From Acidobacteriota bacterium (lineage in GTDB: Bacteria > Acidobacteriota > Vicinamibacteria > Marinacidobacterales > Marinacidobacteraceae): DNA of 64,000 nt. Location: positions 137,643-201,642 of the forward strand of contig JAJDUD010000008.1 of NCBI GenBank assembly GCA_022826825.1, given 5' to 3'. Positions 1 through 8,331 of the stretch are shown here, one piece after another (within the stretch, counting starts at the first letter, position 1; every line of letters begins with the position of its first letter). The position numbers and the translations under genes were made by a program. The notes beneath the pieces were generated by a model. The model saw nothing but the letters and a program-made list of their open reading frames with translations, was not told the origin of the DNA and searched no databases.

Positions 1-565
1 CCAGAACGAACAGCACTGCGGCGCTCAGCAGCAGCGAGACGGCGAGCAGGAGGAACAGCTCGCGCCAGCCCGTCAGGCCGAGCAGCCATTCGGTCGGGGT
101 GGTGGCCACCAGCGCTCCGGTCGATCCGACCGCCATGACGAATCCGTTCAGGAACGGGAGACGGGCCGGTGGCGCCCAGAGCACGAACGCCTTGAACGAC
201 GCCATCAGGCAAGCCGCCACCCCGAGGCCCGCGAGGAAACGCCCCACCAGCAGGATCGGGAACGAGTGCGCGACTCCGAACAGGAGGCAGCCCCCGGCCG
301 CGACCACCAGCAGCGCTCCGTTGGTTCGCCGTGGTCCGAGATGGTCCAGCGCGCCGCCGATCGGCAACTGGGACAGGGCGAAGGCGAGCAGGTAGGTGCT
401 TCCCAGCAGGCCGATCCCGAACGCAGACAGCCCGAGATCCCGGACCAGGTCCGGAGCGATGATCGCGGTGACCGAGCGAAGCAGCCAGGAGATGAAGTAG
501 CCGAAGGCGAACGGGACGAAGACCCGAACCCAGAACCCGGACCGCGGGCCGGCCGCTGAACCGAT
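1..565 (-). CDS. MFS transporter, 3' part outside window
   Basis: The reverse-strand frame encodes a hydrophobic protein typical of the major facilitator superfamily. TM1 reads VFVPFAFGYFISWLL. It is followed by a loop containing DHLGPRRTNG, which matches the MFS A-motif between TM2 and TM3, and by further helices including FPFLNGFVMAVGSTGAL-like sequence. The C-terminal half lies beyond the left edge. The substrate cannot be told. The start is a problem: between the stop of the upstream ydeI-like gene (632) and the first helix there is no in-frame ATG, GTG or TTG. The given start (ATC at 565) is only a placeholder, and the first in-frame TTG is near 367, already inside the protein. It probably shares a transcript with the YdeI-like gene upstream. 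Confidence 0.75.
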   Translation of the reverse strand, partial: MGSAAGPRSGFWVRVFVPFAFGYFISWLLRSVTAIIAPDLVRDLGLSAFGIGLLGSTYLLAFALSQLPIGGALDHLGPRRTNGALLVVAAGGCLLFGVAHSFPILLVGRFLAGLGVAACLMASFKAFVLWAPPARLPFLNGFVMAVGSTGALVATTPTEWLLGLTGWRELFLLLAVSLLLSAAVLFVL

Positions 566-631
566 CGTTTTCGCTACTCCGGGGTTGTCGCGCTCGGGGA
601 GGCCGGTCGACGCGGGAAACGCGCCACCGGG

Positions 632-1228
632 CTACCGCATGCCCAGTTTCTCGCCACGCCGGAGCAGCCCGAGACTCTCCGCCAGGCGACGGGCCCGGGT
701 GCCGTCCCGCTTGGCCATGCCCACCCAGACCTCGTACCGGCGCTGCTGCGCACGGGTCAGCGCCGCCCAGCCGGCGCGGGCGTGCGGGTCGGCGCGAATC
801 GCCGCGAGTAGCTCGGCGGGGGCCTCGACGGCCGCCGCCCGCGCCGGCTTCTCCCAGGCTCCGGAACGGATCGCGGCCTCGACCGCCGCCTCGCCAGCGG
901 GCGCCATGAGGCCCTGCGATCGCATCCTGGCGAGCCGCTCCCGGTTGGTCGGCGACCAGTTGCTGTCGGGCTTGCGGGGCGTGAACCGGTGGGTGTAACG
1001 CGCTTCGTCGATCCGTCGCTTGAGCCCGTCGATCCAGCCGAAGCAGATCGCCTGCTCCACCGACTGTCCGTAAGTGAGGGTGGGACGGTCGGGACGCTGG
1101 GCGGGCTTCTTGTAGAAGACGAGCCAGACCTCGGGAACGTCCGCGTGGTTGGCCTCGAGCCAGCGGCGCCAGGCGTGCTGGTTGCGGGGGGTTACCTGTC
1201 TGCCGGGGACGTTGGAGGAGCGGCTCAC
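632..1228 (-). CDS. YdeI/OmpD-associated family protein
   Basis: A soluble protein of about 198 residues, the usual length for the YdeI family (named for resistance-related genes in enterobacteria; biochemical role unknown). The family hallmarks are visible: QAICFGWIDG near residues 59-68, FTPRKPDSNWSPTN at 82-95, and the C-terminal AESLGLLRRGEKLGMR. The reading frame stays open further upstream, but that part lies over the 3' end of the next gene and has no family likeness. I therefore take the GTG at 1228, which places the start 23 bp after the stop of the PEP-mutase-like gene. No signal peptide is seen, so it is probably cytoplasmic. Confidence 0.8.
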   Translation of the reverse strand: MSRSSNVPGRQVTPRNQHAWRRWLEANHADVPEVWLVFYKKPAQRPDRPTLTYGQSVEQAICFGWIDGLKRRIDEARYTHRFTPRKPDSNWSPTNRERLARMRSQGLMAPAGEAAVEAAIRSGAWEKPARAAAVEAPAELLAAIRADPHARAGWAALTRAQQRRYEVWVGMAKRDGTRARRLAESLGLLRRGEKLGMR

Positions 1229-1251
1229 CGCGTCTCCCCTGGGGCCGATTC

Positions 1252-2274
1252 CTACCCCCGGACCTGGCGGCCGTTCTCGTCCACCAGGTTGTAGCGGCGG
1301 GCGTCGGCGCGCCACCGGTCCACCTGGATCAGCTTCTGGTAGGCGTCGCCCGGCAGCGCGCGCTCCGCGTATCCCGGCCACGTCGCGCCGTCGTGGATGT
1401 CCTGCAGCCCCTGCCGCATGGCGCCGAGGGCGAGCCGGAGCATCTGTCCCGCGTAGAGGACGAGAGGCACGCTGTTCTCCCTCAGGGTCTCCATGGGAGT
1501 GTCGTGGACGCTCGCGATCACCGGCCGGCCGCACGCCTCGGCGACCCGGCCCATGCTCTCCGGAGGCAGCCCCGCAAAGAAGAGAAGGTCGGCGCCGGCT
1601 TCGACGTAGGCGGCGCCGCGCTCCGTTGCTTCCGCCTCGCTCTGCCCGATGGAAACGGAATCGCAGCGGGCGACGATCATCATTCCGCCCTTCCGCGCAT
1701 CCACCGCCGCCCGCAGCTTGTCCTGCATGTACGCGGTCTCGACGAGGACCCCACCTTCGCCGAGGTGCTTCGCCTGCATGTGGTCCTCGATCATCACCGC
1801 CGCGAGCCTCGCGCGTTCGTAGCCCCGGATGGCCCGGGCCACCGCGAGCGGGCTGCCGCCCCCGTCGTCGGCGTCAGCGAAGACGGGCACCGGCACGCTG
1901 TCGGCGATCCGGGCGGCCATTTCGATCAACTCGGTGATCGACGCGAGTCCGTAGTCGGGGACACCATGGTTCGCGGCCGAACCGGCGCTTCCGCCGAGGA
2001 GCAGCGTCCGGAACCCCATGTCCACGATGAGGCGCGCCGAGATGACGTCGAAGGCTCCGGGACAGATCACCGGCTCGCCGTCCGCGAGCATCGAGCGGAA
2101 CTGGTGGCCCGGGTCCGAAGGCGCGTCGGAGCCCGCCGGAGCGCAGGCCGCGCCCGCCGCACCGGTCCCGAAGGCCGCGCCCCCGGCGGCGCCGAGGGCC
2201 GCCCCGCCGGTTCCGGCGGAAAGGCGGCGAATGGCCTCACGGCGTCCCATTCCGTTGGTCGGGGTGGTGGTCAT
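1252..2274 (-). CDS. Exported isocitrate lyase/PEP mutase family protein
   Basis: The body (residues about 60-330) is a TIM-barrel protein of the isocitrate lyase/phosphoenolpyruvate mutase superfamily: PGAFDVISARL at the start, the metal-site strand VFADADDGGG (133-140), and IEDHMQAKHLGEGG (162-175) at the position of the catalytic loop. Enzymes that cleave isocitrate or methylisocitrate have KxCGH there; this protein has no Cys, so lyase activity of that kind is doubtful. The N-terminus has a twin-arginine stretch (GRREAIRRLS) and a long small-residue segment ending in GAAC, suggesting Tat export and perhaps lipidation, which is unusual for this family. It starts in a 4-bp ATGA overlap with the upstream SUMF1-domain gene, so the two are probably translated together. 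Confidence 0.8.
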   Translation of the reverse strand: MTTTPTNGMGRREAIRRLSAGTGGAALGAAGGAAFGTGAAGAACAPAGSDAPSDPGHQFRSMLADGEPVICPGAFDVISARLIVDMGFRTLLLGGSAGSAANHGVPDYGLASITELIEMAARIADSVPVPVFADADDGGGSPLAVARAIRGYERARLAAVMIEDHMQAKHLGEGGVLVETAYMQDKLRAAVDARKGGMMIVARCDSVSIGQSEAEATERGAAYVEAGADLLFFAGLPPESMGRVAEACGRPVIASVHDTPMETLRENSVPLVLYAGQMLRLALGAMRQGLQDIHDGATWPGYAERALPGDAYQKLIQVDRWRADARRYNLVDENGRQVRG

Positions 2275-3152
2275 TGTGTTTCTCCGTCTCGTGGATGATC
2301 GAGTGCGCAGCGGAAGCCGATGCTGTGAATCCTGGTGTCGGGTCTCGTGAAGTTCCGGTAGAAGACGCTGGCGATCCGTTCGTCGGTGTCCGCCCAACTC
2401 CCGCCCCGGAAGATCCGGTAGGGCGCGTCCTGCGGCCCCCGCGGCTCCGCCAGCGGGCTCACCGCGTAGTAGCCGAGGTCGTAGCCGTCCGCCACCCATT
2501 CCGCGATGTTCCCGACCATGTCGTAGAGGCCGTAACCGTTGGGCGGAAAGGACGCCACGTCGGTCGGTGAACCGGGATGGGCGATGCGGGCCGGTGGCGG
2601 CACCCGGGTTCCCTCGGGAGCGCCCTCTTCCGGATCGGGCCGGTACTGACCGCCCCACGGCCACGGCGCTCCCACGAGCCCGCCCCGGGCGGCCTTCTCC
2701 CATTCGGCCTCGGTTGGCAGCCGCTTTCCCCGGAATGCGCAGTACTCGCTGGCGTCGTTCCAGTTGACGTTGTAGATCGGGAACCGTGCCTTCTCCTCCG
2801 GAAAACCCTGACGCCAATGAAACGGCTCCGGCCGTCCGGTGGAGCGGGTGAACTCCCGGTAGGCCTTCTGGGTCACTTCCTTCTGGTCGATCCAGAAACC
2901 GGGGAGCGTCACCCGGTGGACGGGCCGGGCGTCCACGCGATCACGCGTCTGCCAGTGGATCTCGTCGATCAGCCAGAGCCGGGTCCGCCCCATCCAGAAA
3001 TCGCCCGGGGGCACCCAGCAGATGTTCTCGGCGCGGTCGTCGCTGCAGTGCGGCACGGGAGGATCGCCGCCCGCTGCCGCCAGGACGGGCAGGAAGGCGC
3101 AGGCGACACCCAGCAACCCCGCGAGAACGGAGCACCGGCGCCGCTTCCCCAT
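2271..3152 (-). CDS. SUMF1/FGE-like domain protein, secreted
   Basis: A 293-residue protein with an N-terminal signal peptide (about 1-27, LAGLLGVACAFLPVLAAAGG) followed by one formylglycine-generating-enzyme-like domain. Hallmarks: WVPPGDFWMG (46-55), RGKRLPTEAEWEKAARGG (141-158), NGYGLYDMVGNIAEWV (205-220), FRGGSW (248-253) and GFRCA at the end. True aerobic sulfatase-activating enzymes carry two cysteines just after the RGGSF/W motif. Here that stretch is ADTDERIASVFYRNF without Cys, so formylglycine synthesis is unlikely. A structural, binding or other oxidase role is possible. It sits between a DUF1501 gene and the PEP-mutase-like gene in one minus-strand run. Confidence 0.85.
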   Translation of the reverse strand: MGKRRRCSVLAGLLGVACAFLPVLAAAGGDPPVPHCSDDRAENICWVPPGDFWMGRTRLWLIDEIHWQTRDRVDARPVHRVTLPGFWIDQKEVTQKAYREFTRSTGRPEPFHWRQGFPEEKARFPIYNVNWNDASEYCAFRGKRLPTEAEWEKAARGGLVGAPWPWGGQYRPDPEEGAPEGTRVPPPARIAHPGSPTDVASFPPNGYGLYDMVGNIAEWVADGYDLGYYAVSPLAEPRGPQDAPYRIFRGGSWADTDERIASVFYRNFTRPDTRIHSIGFRCALDHPRDGETQ

Positions 3153-3201
3153 CGCCGCCGGCCGGTTTTCTTCCGAGGGATCTTTCTGGCGAACGTCCGC
3201 C

Positions 3202-4614
3202 TCAGGCGAAGATGTCGGCGATCTCGTCGTCGAACATCATCTCCGACCCACCGAGCGAGACCGAATCCACGTAGACGTACTCGCGGCCCGAAGGGGTGTT
3301 GTGGACCACCTTCCGCCAGTCGATGCCGAGCGCCGAATAGATCGTGGCGACCGTGTTGTCCATGAACGGCTGCCCGTCGTGCTTCCAGCCCGGATCGATG
3401 ACTTCGGATCCGTCCTCGTTGGTCTTGCCGACCACCCGGCCGCCCTGGACGCCGCCGCCCGCATACATGCTGGTGTAGGCGAAGCGGTAGTGGTCCCGGC
3501 CGGCCACCGGGTTCATCTCGGGCGTGCGGCCGAACTCGCTGGTGACCACGATGAGCGTCTCGTCGAGCAGGGTGGTGCCGGGCTCGCTGCCCGGGCGGGC
3601 GCCCAGATCGGTGAGCAGCGAGGTGAATCCCTTGTCCAGCCGCGGGCAGGTCGTGTAGTGGTTCCAGGTGCGGGACCGGTCGAAGATGCCGGAGTGGTGG
3701 TCCCACTTGTCGCCGTCGTAGATGTAGATGAAGCGGGTGCCGGCGTCGGCTTCGATCAGGTTGCGCGCCAGGATGCACCCCAGCCCGAATTCGTCCTCGC
3801 CGTAGCGCCCCTTGTCCTCGTCGCTGGCGACGAAGAGCTTTGGCCAGCGCTCGTCGGTGAGGAGCCCGTAGGCTGACCGGTAGTAGTCCCGGTAGTCGTT
3901 CTCCTTGTCCCCGAGCGAGGCCCGCTCCGGGATGGAAACCTCCGCGAGCCGGTTCAGCAGGCGGAAGCGCTCCTCGAGCACCCGCCGGCTGCCCTCCACG
4001 TTGCCCCCGAAGGAGTCGAACACCGTGGTTGGATCGAGGTCGAGACCCGAGAACCGGGTCGGCAGGAAGCCGGCGCCGATGGATCCGGCGCGGGCCCGGG
4101 TGAGATACGTGCTGACGTAGGTGGGGAAACTGTCCGTCTCGCGCCGTTCCTTGTCGAGCTCGGCGGCGATGACGCTGCCGAAGGCGGGGACCTCGCGGGC
4201 GAGCGCCACGTTCAGCACCCGGCCGGTCTGGGTGTGGTACTGCCCGTTGAAGTGGATCAGCTCCGGCGCCCGCATCGAGCGCACGAAGGCGACCTCGTCC
4301 ACCCGGTCCACGAGCGTCGGGAAGAGGGTGCGGGACAGCGAGACCTCATCGTTGATCTGGACCATGTCCAGGTCCTTCGGGGTCCAGCGGGTCTGCTTGA
4401 AGTCCCAGGTGTCCATCGGGCTGATGGCTCCGCCCATCTCGATGAAGATGCAGTAGCGGGCGGTCCGCCGCGGGTTCGCCTTGCCCTTCGCGTGCGCCTG
4501 GAGCGGCCAGACGACCTGGTTCACGAAGGACCCGGCAAGCGCCAGCCCCCCCATCTTGAGAATCTCCCGGCGGGCCGGGATGAGGTCGGCGACGCGGGGT
4601 TCACTGGTGCACAT
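3202..4614 (-). CDS. DUF1501 domain-containing protein, Tat-exported
   Basis: A 470-residue protein of the DUF1501 family, which lies in the alkaline-phosphatase/sulfatase-like superfamily and is abundant in Planctomycetota, Verrucomicrobiota and Acidobacteriota; function unproven. A Tat-like leader (RREILKMGGLALAGSF, about 15-30) opens the protein. Family motifs include FIEMGGAISPMDTWD early, an HSGIFDRSRTWNHY stretch in the middle and VTSEFGRTPEMN followed by GRDHY toward the end. It lies 10 bp downstream of a DUF1549/DUF1553 partner gene, the usual pairing for these families, which supports a shared periplasmic or surface complex. Confidence 0.88.
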   Translation of the reverse strand: MCTSEPRVADLIPARREILKMGGLALAGSFVNQVVWPLQAHAKGKANPRRTARYCIFIEMGGAISPMDTWDFKQTRWTPKDLDMVQINDEVSLSRTLFPTLVDRVDEVAFVRSMRAPELIHFNGQYHTQTGRVLNVALAREVPAFGSVIAAELDKERRETDSFPTYVSTYLTRARAGSIGAGFLPTRFSGLDLDPTTVFDSFGGNVEGSRRVLEERFRLLNRLAEVSIPERASLGDKENDYRDYYRSAYGLLTDERWPKLFVASDEDKGRYGEDEFGLGCILARNLIEADAGTRFIYIYDGDKWDHHSGIFDRSRTWNHYTTCPRLDKGFTSLLTDLGARPGSEPGTTLLDETLIVVTSEFGRTPEMNPVAGRDHYRFAYTSMYAGGGVQGGRVVGKTNEDGSEVIDPGWKHDGQPFMDNTVATIYSALGIDWRKVVHNTPSGREYVYVDSVSLGGSEMMFDDEIADIFA

Positions 4615-4624
4615 GTTCGGCCCC

Positions 4625-6562
4625 TCAGTGGTTCAGGAGGAACTCGGGAGAGTTGAGGAGCGCCCACTGCAGGTCCTGGGTTCCCTGCTGGCGGTCCGCG
4701 GCGATCCGCTCGGCGCCGAGTTCCGCTTCGGCCGCGGTGGGCAGCCGTCCGAGCGTGCCCAGGAACAGCTCGTTGACCAGGTCGCTCTCGCCCTTTTCCG
4801 ACGCGAGGAGGTCGGCGACCCGTCCTCCGGACTCGCTGGAAACGCGGCGGTTCACCACCCCGGACTGCATCATGAGGAGGGCCTGGAGAATGGAGCCCCG
4901 GTTCCCCACCGGAGCCGGCGTCATCCGGTTGCTCTGGAAGAAGCTCTGCATGAGCGCGTCCACTTCGGCGCCCTCGCCGCGTCCGCGCCGCCCCCCGAGA
5001 TCGGAGGGGGTGGTCAGTTCCTTGACCCGCTCGACGGTCGTGCCGGCGAAGGCGAACTCCGTGGGCACTTCGGTGGCGCGCGCCAGCGAATCCACGAGTT
5101 CCGGCCCGGTCAGGACCCGGACGTAGCGGCGCGGGTAGTAGCCGGTCCAGGCGTCGTCCCAGTCTCCGTCGAAGTGCGGGGAAAGCCCGTAGGTCTCGGA
5201 CTTCATGATGGTCTTGACGAGGTGCCAGAAGCTGAACCCGCTGTCCCGGAAGTCCTCGGCCAGCGCGTCCATGAGCTCGGGATTGAGGGGCCGGGAGGGC
5301 AGGGGATCCTCTTTGCCGGCCGCGAGCCGCCCCATCCGGTCCAGGTCGAACGAGTTGTACGGCTCCACGAAGGCGACCGTCATGAGCTTGCCCCAGACCA
5401 GGTTCACGGTGGCGCGCGCGAACTGCGGGTGCTCGGTCAGCATGCGCCCCAGCGCGTCCCGGGGGTTCTCCCCGGGCCCCGGCGTTTCGCCGGTCAGGAG
5501 GAAGGCGGGTTCGTAGGCCAGCCCCTCGAGCCGGGGGAAACGGCCCTCCGAGAGGGTGTGGTACGGGGCGTCGTCGCCGGTGTCGTACCCCTTGGCGAGG
5601 TCATCGACCAGGAGGTCCACCACCACGTTCTTGGAGCGGTCGTCCCAGGTGGTGATCTGGCGGGCGTTCCCCATGAAGGCCGAGTGCCGGTAGAACTCCT
5701 CGCGGGTCCGCTTCGAGAGCCACTCGTTCAGGGGCTCAAGGTGCGCTGCCCCGTCGTGACAGGAAATGCAGGAGGTGTTGATTCCCAGGAAGATCCGGGA
5801 GACGTCCACGTTGAACTGGTCGATCGCGTCCAGCCGGTTGTGGATGGAGTAGTCGTCCGGGCTCATCACGATCCGGCTCTTGGCCTGGTGCGAGCGAGCC
5901 AGGAAAGCCAGCGACGGGACGCTGCCGTGCGCCTTGGCGACTCCGGTGAGGAGGTCGCGCACCACTTCGTCGTAGGGCCGGTCGGTCGTCAGCCACTCCT
6001 TGATCCAGCTCTGGAACGGGTTCCGGACCGCACCCACCTGGTGGGCGAGCCGGAACAGGTCGCCGAAGAACCAGGCCCACTGCTCGGCGAACTCCTGGCT
6101 GCCCACCAGCTCGTCCACCAGGCGGTCCCGCTTGCCGGTGGAGTCGTCGGCGAGGAAGGCGCGCACCTGTTCGGGGGAGGGGATGAGCCCGGTGGCGTCG
6201 AGCGTCGCCCGGCGCAGGAACGCGGCGTCCGAAGACGGCGGCGCGTGGGGGATCCCGAGCGCTTCCTGCTGCGCTCCGAGCACTTCGTCCACCAGCGTGC
6301 GGCGGACCAGCCGGCCGACGGGAGCCGCCTCCTCGTCCCGCGGCAGCCGGTCGGCCGCGGCGATGGCCCGGCGCGCCTTCTCACCGGCCGTCTCGCTCTC
6401 GGCGGCGACGCGGTGCGCGCGATCGGCCAGCCGGTCCTGGATCTCCTGCTGGCTTTCCTGCTGTTCCGGTGCAGGTTGAGCCGGGGGCGGTTGGCCGAAC
6501 GCGGCGATGCCGACTCCGGCGGCGAGAACTGCCGGCAGGGTCACGCGAAACGGGCTGGGCAT
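4625..6562 (-). CDS. DUF1549/DUF1553 domain protein, secreted
   Basis: A 645-residue protein with a signal peptide (PFRVTLPAVLAAGVGIAAFG) and a Gln/Pro/Glu-rich linker. A DUF1549 domain follows (FLRRATLDATGLIPSPEQV and RDRLVDELVGSQEFAEQWA are typical), then a DUF1553 domain (NPELMDALAEDFRDSGFSF and a C-terminus near LGRLPTAAEAELG). One CxxCH sequence (CISCHDG, about residue 264) could bind heme c. It lacks the separate N-terminal PSCyt1 domains of the larger paralogue at 28-31 kb. I start it at the ATG at 6562 because the signal peptide begins there; sequence upstream in the same frame is arginine- and proline-rich without family likeness. First gene of the minus-strand run that continues through DUF1501. 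Confidence 0.87.
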   Translation of the reverse strand: MPSPFRVTLPAVLAAGVGIAAFGQPPPAQPAPEQQESQQEIQDRLADRAHRVAAESETAGEKARRAIAAADRLPRDEEAAPVGRLVRRTLVDEVLGAQQEALGIPHAPPSSDAAFLRRATLDATGLIPSPEQVRAFLADDSTGKRDRLVDELVGSQEFAEQWAWFFGDLFRLAHQVGAVRNPFQSWIKEWLTTDRPYDEVVRDLLTGVAKAHGSVPSLAFLARSHQAKSRIVMSPDDYSIHNRLDAIDQFNVDVSRIFLGINTSCISCHDGAAHLEPLNEWLSKRTREEFYRHSAFMGNARQITTWDDRSKNVVVDLLVDDLAKGYDTGDDAPYHTLSEGRFPRLEGLAYEPAFLLTGETPGPGENPRDALGRMLTEHPQFARATVNLVWGKLMTVAFVEPYNSFDLDRMGRLAAGKEDPLPSRPLNPELMDALAEDFRDSGFSFWHLVKTIMKSETYGLSPHFDGDWDDAWTGYYPRRYVRVLTGPELVDSLARATEVPTEFAFAGTTVERVKELTTPSDLGGRRGRGEGAEVDALMQSFFQSNRMTPAPVGNRGSILQALLMMQSGVVNRRVSSESGGRVADLLASEKGESDLVNELFLGTLGRLPTAAEAELGAERIAADRQQGTQDLQWALLNSPEFLLNH

Positions 6563-6689
6563 ACGCGGGTTACGTCTCCGAATAGGCCATTTTATGGGGG
6601 CTCCCGCAGACAGGCAACCGCCCCCCGGAGGGTGCTGGCGCGGGTCTTGCGCGACGCGCGGCATGATGCGCGAATCCACAGGTAGACTG

Positions 6690-7352
6690 ATGCTGATGAC
6701 GATCTCGGCAACCCCCCGCGTGTCTTCCCCGAAGGCTCTCGCCGGAACCCTTTCGTTCGTGCTGTCGGGTGTCTTCCTCCTTGCCTTCGTTGCGGCTCCG
6801 GCGGCGGCCGCCCAGAGCCCTGCCGACCTCGCCGGACTCTGGGAACTCGACCCCGAGCAAAGCGACGATCCGGCCGAGGTCATGCAGCGGGCGGCGGCGG
6901 AGGACGAGGACCCGCGCGGTGCGCGCGGGGGGCGGGGTTTCGGGCCTCCCGGCGGCAGGAGCGGCATGGGAAGAGGCGGCATGGGCCGTGGTGGCGGTCG
7001 CGGCGGCCCGGGCGGGAGCGGAACGCCTCTCCTGAGCCTGCCGGATCTGCTGGAGATCGAGGCCGATGCGGCGGAACTGCGGCTGGTTCTGGAAGAACGC
7101 GTGCAGATCCTCTATCTGGACGGCGAAGAGCACGCTCGTGAGGACGGCCGCGGGGGGCGGATCACCAGTGTGGCCGAGTTCCGCGGGGGGATCGCGCGCG
7201 TTCGGGAGGAACGCGAGCTGCCCTTCGGGAAGCTCGAGTTGTTCCGGACGCTTCAGGCCACGGGTGACGTGCTGGTCGTGCGCACGGAACTCAAGATGCC
7301 GCGGAGAGGGGATCCGCTGTTGCTCCGGAGCGTGTACCGCCGGCTCGACTGA
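6690..7352 (+). CDS. Hypothetical secreted protein with Gly/Arg-rich segment
   Basis: About 220 residues. An N-terminal hydrophobic signal (LSFVLSGVFLLAFVAAPAAAAQ) is followed by LAGLWELDPEQSDDP, a start seen in secreted proteins with small beta-rich domains, then a low-complexity Gly/Arg/Met segment (about 85-110), then a likely beta-strand region (EIEADAAELRLVLEERVQILYLDG; GDVLVVRTELKMPRRGD). I do not recognise a named family. The start at 6690 is uncertain: in-frame Met codons occur just upstream and at 6696. It is divergent from the PSD1-type gene, so the roughly 130 bp between them probably holds both promoters. Its 3' end overlaps the convergent membrane-protein gene by 62 bp. Confidence 0.6.
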   Translation: MLMTISATPRVSSPKALAGTLSFVLSGVFLLAFVAAPAAAAQSPADLAGLWELDPEQSDDPAEVMQRAAAEDEDPRGARGGRGFGPPGGRSGMGRGGMGRGGGRGGPGGSGTPLLSLPDLLEIEADAAELRLVLEERVQILYLDGEEHAREDGRGGRITSVAEFRGGIARVREERELPFGKLELFRTLQATGDVLVVRTELKMPRRGDPLLLRSVYRRLD

Positions 7353-8331
7353 ACGTCCCGCGAGCGCCGCGAATCGTTCGCCAGGCGGCCGGGAGAAACG
7401 GGGCGCTGAGCGCCGCGTTCAGCAGCAGGAAAGTCAGGTGGGCGGACAGGCTGTAGGCGAGCAGCGCGGCTTCCCCCCCCGGTGACAGGGCCGCGGCTCC
7501 CGCGTGGAAGTAGATCCAGGCGGCCTGGCTCGTTCCGATGCGCGCCACCGCGATCGGGAGGGCGCCCGCCAGAAAGATGATCGGCAGGGTGGCCACGAGG
7601 CTTCCCAGGGGAATCTGGATGCCGAAGGCCCGGAGGGCGAAGTGGTGTCCCACGGCGGCGGCGACGATCAGCGGCGCTTTCAGCGCGAACACCGCGGCGT
7701 AGTGCCGGGGGGAGGCTCTCCGCAGGGACTGGAGGAGCCTCCAGCGGGGGGGGCCGAGGCCGGCGCCTCGCAGACGGCCTCGGAGAAAGGCGATGAGCAG
7801 GCAGAGGCCGGCGAAACCGAGGGCGGCAGCCACCGGGACGCGCTCCGGCGCGGCGCCGCCCAGGACGACGGCGCCCCCCGCCGCCCAGAGGAGGAGATGG
7901 CCGCGCTGGCAGAGGTCGAGGAAGAGGATTGTCCCGGTGCATTCCCAGTAGCCCGAATCCGGATGCCCCTTGCCGCCGCCCGCGCCTCCGAAGCGCCGTC
8001 CGAGGGTGCCCACCATGGCGGCCTGTGAGGCGCGCCCGTTCCAGAGCGAAACCAGGTAGTCCACCGCGCGGACTGCGAGCGATTCCCGGAAGGCGATTCC
8101 CGGAGGGTGGAACCAGCGCAGAACCACCGCCAGCAGGGCGCCGTCGAGAAGGACGTAGAGGACGGAGACGGGAAGGAGCGCCGCGAAGAACAGAACCAGG
8201 TCCGCCCCCCGGAGCGCCTCCAGCATCCGCTCCGGCGGAATGCGGCGGAAGAGCAGCGCGAGGATGAGCGCCGCCCCCGCGAACGGCAGAGCCGCAAGGA
8301 CGAGCCGTCTCGGTGCGAAACGGGCGTTCAT
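7291..8331 (-). CDS. Lysylphosphatidylglycerol synthase TM-region/UPF0104-like membrane protein
   Basis: A 346-residue polytopic membrane protein. The arrangement of helices, the early RRIPPERMLEALRGADL stretch (a soluble segment between TM1 and TM2) and the later LVATLPIIFLAGALPIAVARIGTSQAAWI segment are typical of the flippase-like family (LPG synthase membrane domain, TIGR00374/YbhN-like). No C-terminal aminoacyltransferase domain is present, so it is unlikely to aminoacylate lipids itself. Its start overlaps the npdG stop region in an ATGA arrangement (the npdG stop lies at 8328), which places it upstream of nothing else: it is transcribed away from npdG's end but in the same direction, as the last member of the cofE cluster. 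Substrate unknown. Confidence 0.72.
   Translation of the reverse strand: MNARFAPRRLVLAALPFAGAALILALLFRRIPPERMLEALRGADLVLFFAALLPVSVLYVLLDGALLAVVLRWFHPPGIAFRESLAVRAVDYLVSLWNGRASQAAMVGTLGRRFGGAGGGKGHPDSGYWECTGTILFLDLCQRGHLLLWAAGGAVVLGGAAPERVPVAAALGFAGLCLLIAFLRGRLRGAGLGPPRWRLLQSLRRASPRHYAAVFALKAPLIVAAAVGHHFALRAFGIQIPLGSLVATLPIIFLAGALPIAVARIGTSQAAWIYFHAGAAALSPGGEAALLAYSLSAHLTFLLLNAALSAPFLPAAWRTIRGARGTFSRAGGTRSGATADPLSAAS

Noticed and set aside
2271-3152. Sulfatase-activating formylglycine enzyme
   Set aside because: Required cysteines are missing, and no sulfatase gene is in the window.
4481-6685. Very long open frame on the plus strand opposite the DUF1549/DUF1553 gene
   Set aside because: Antisense shadow of a high-GC gene; its product is rich in Gly/Val/Glu/His without family motifs, while the reverse strand has a clear signal peptide and domains.
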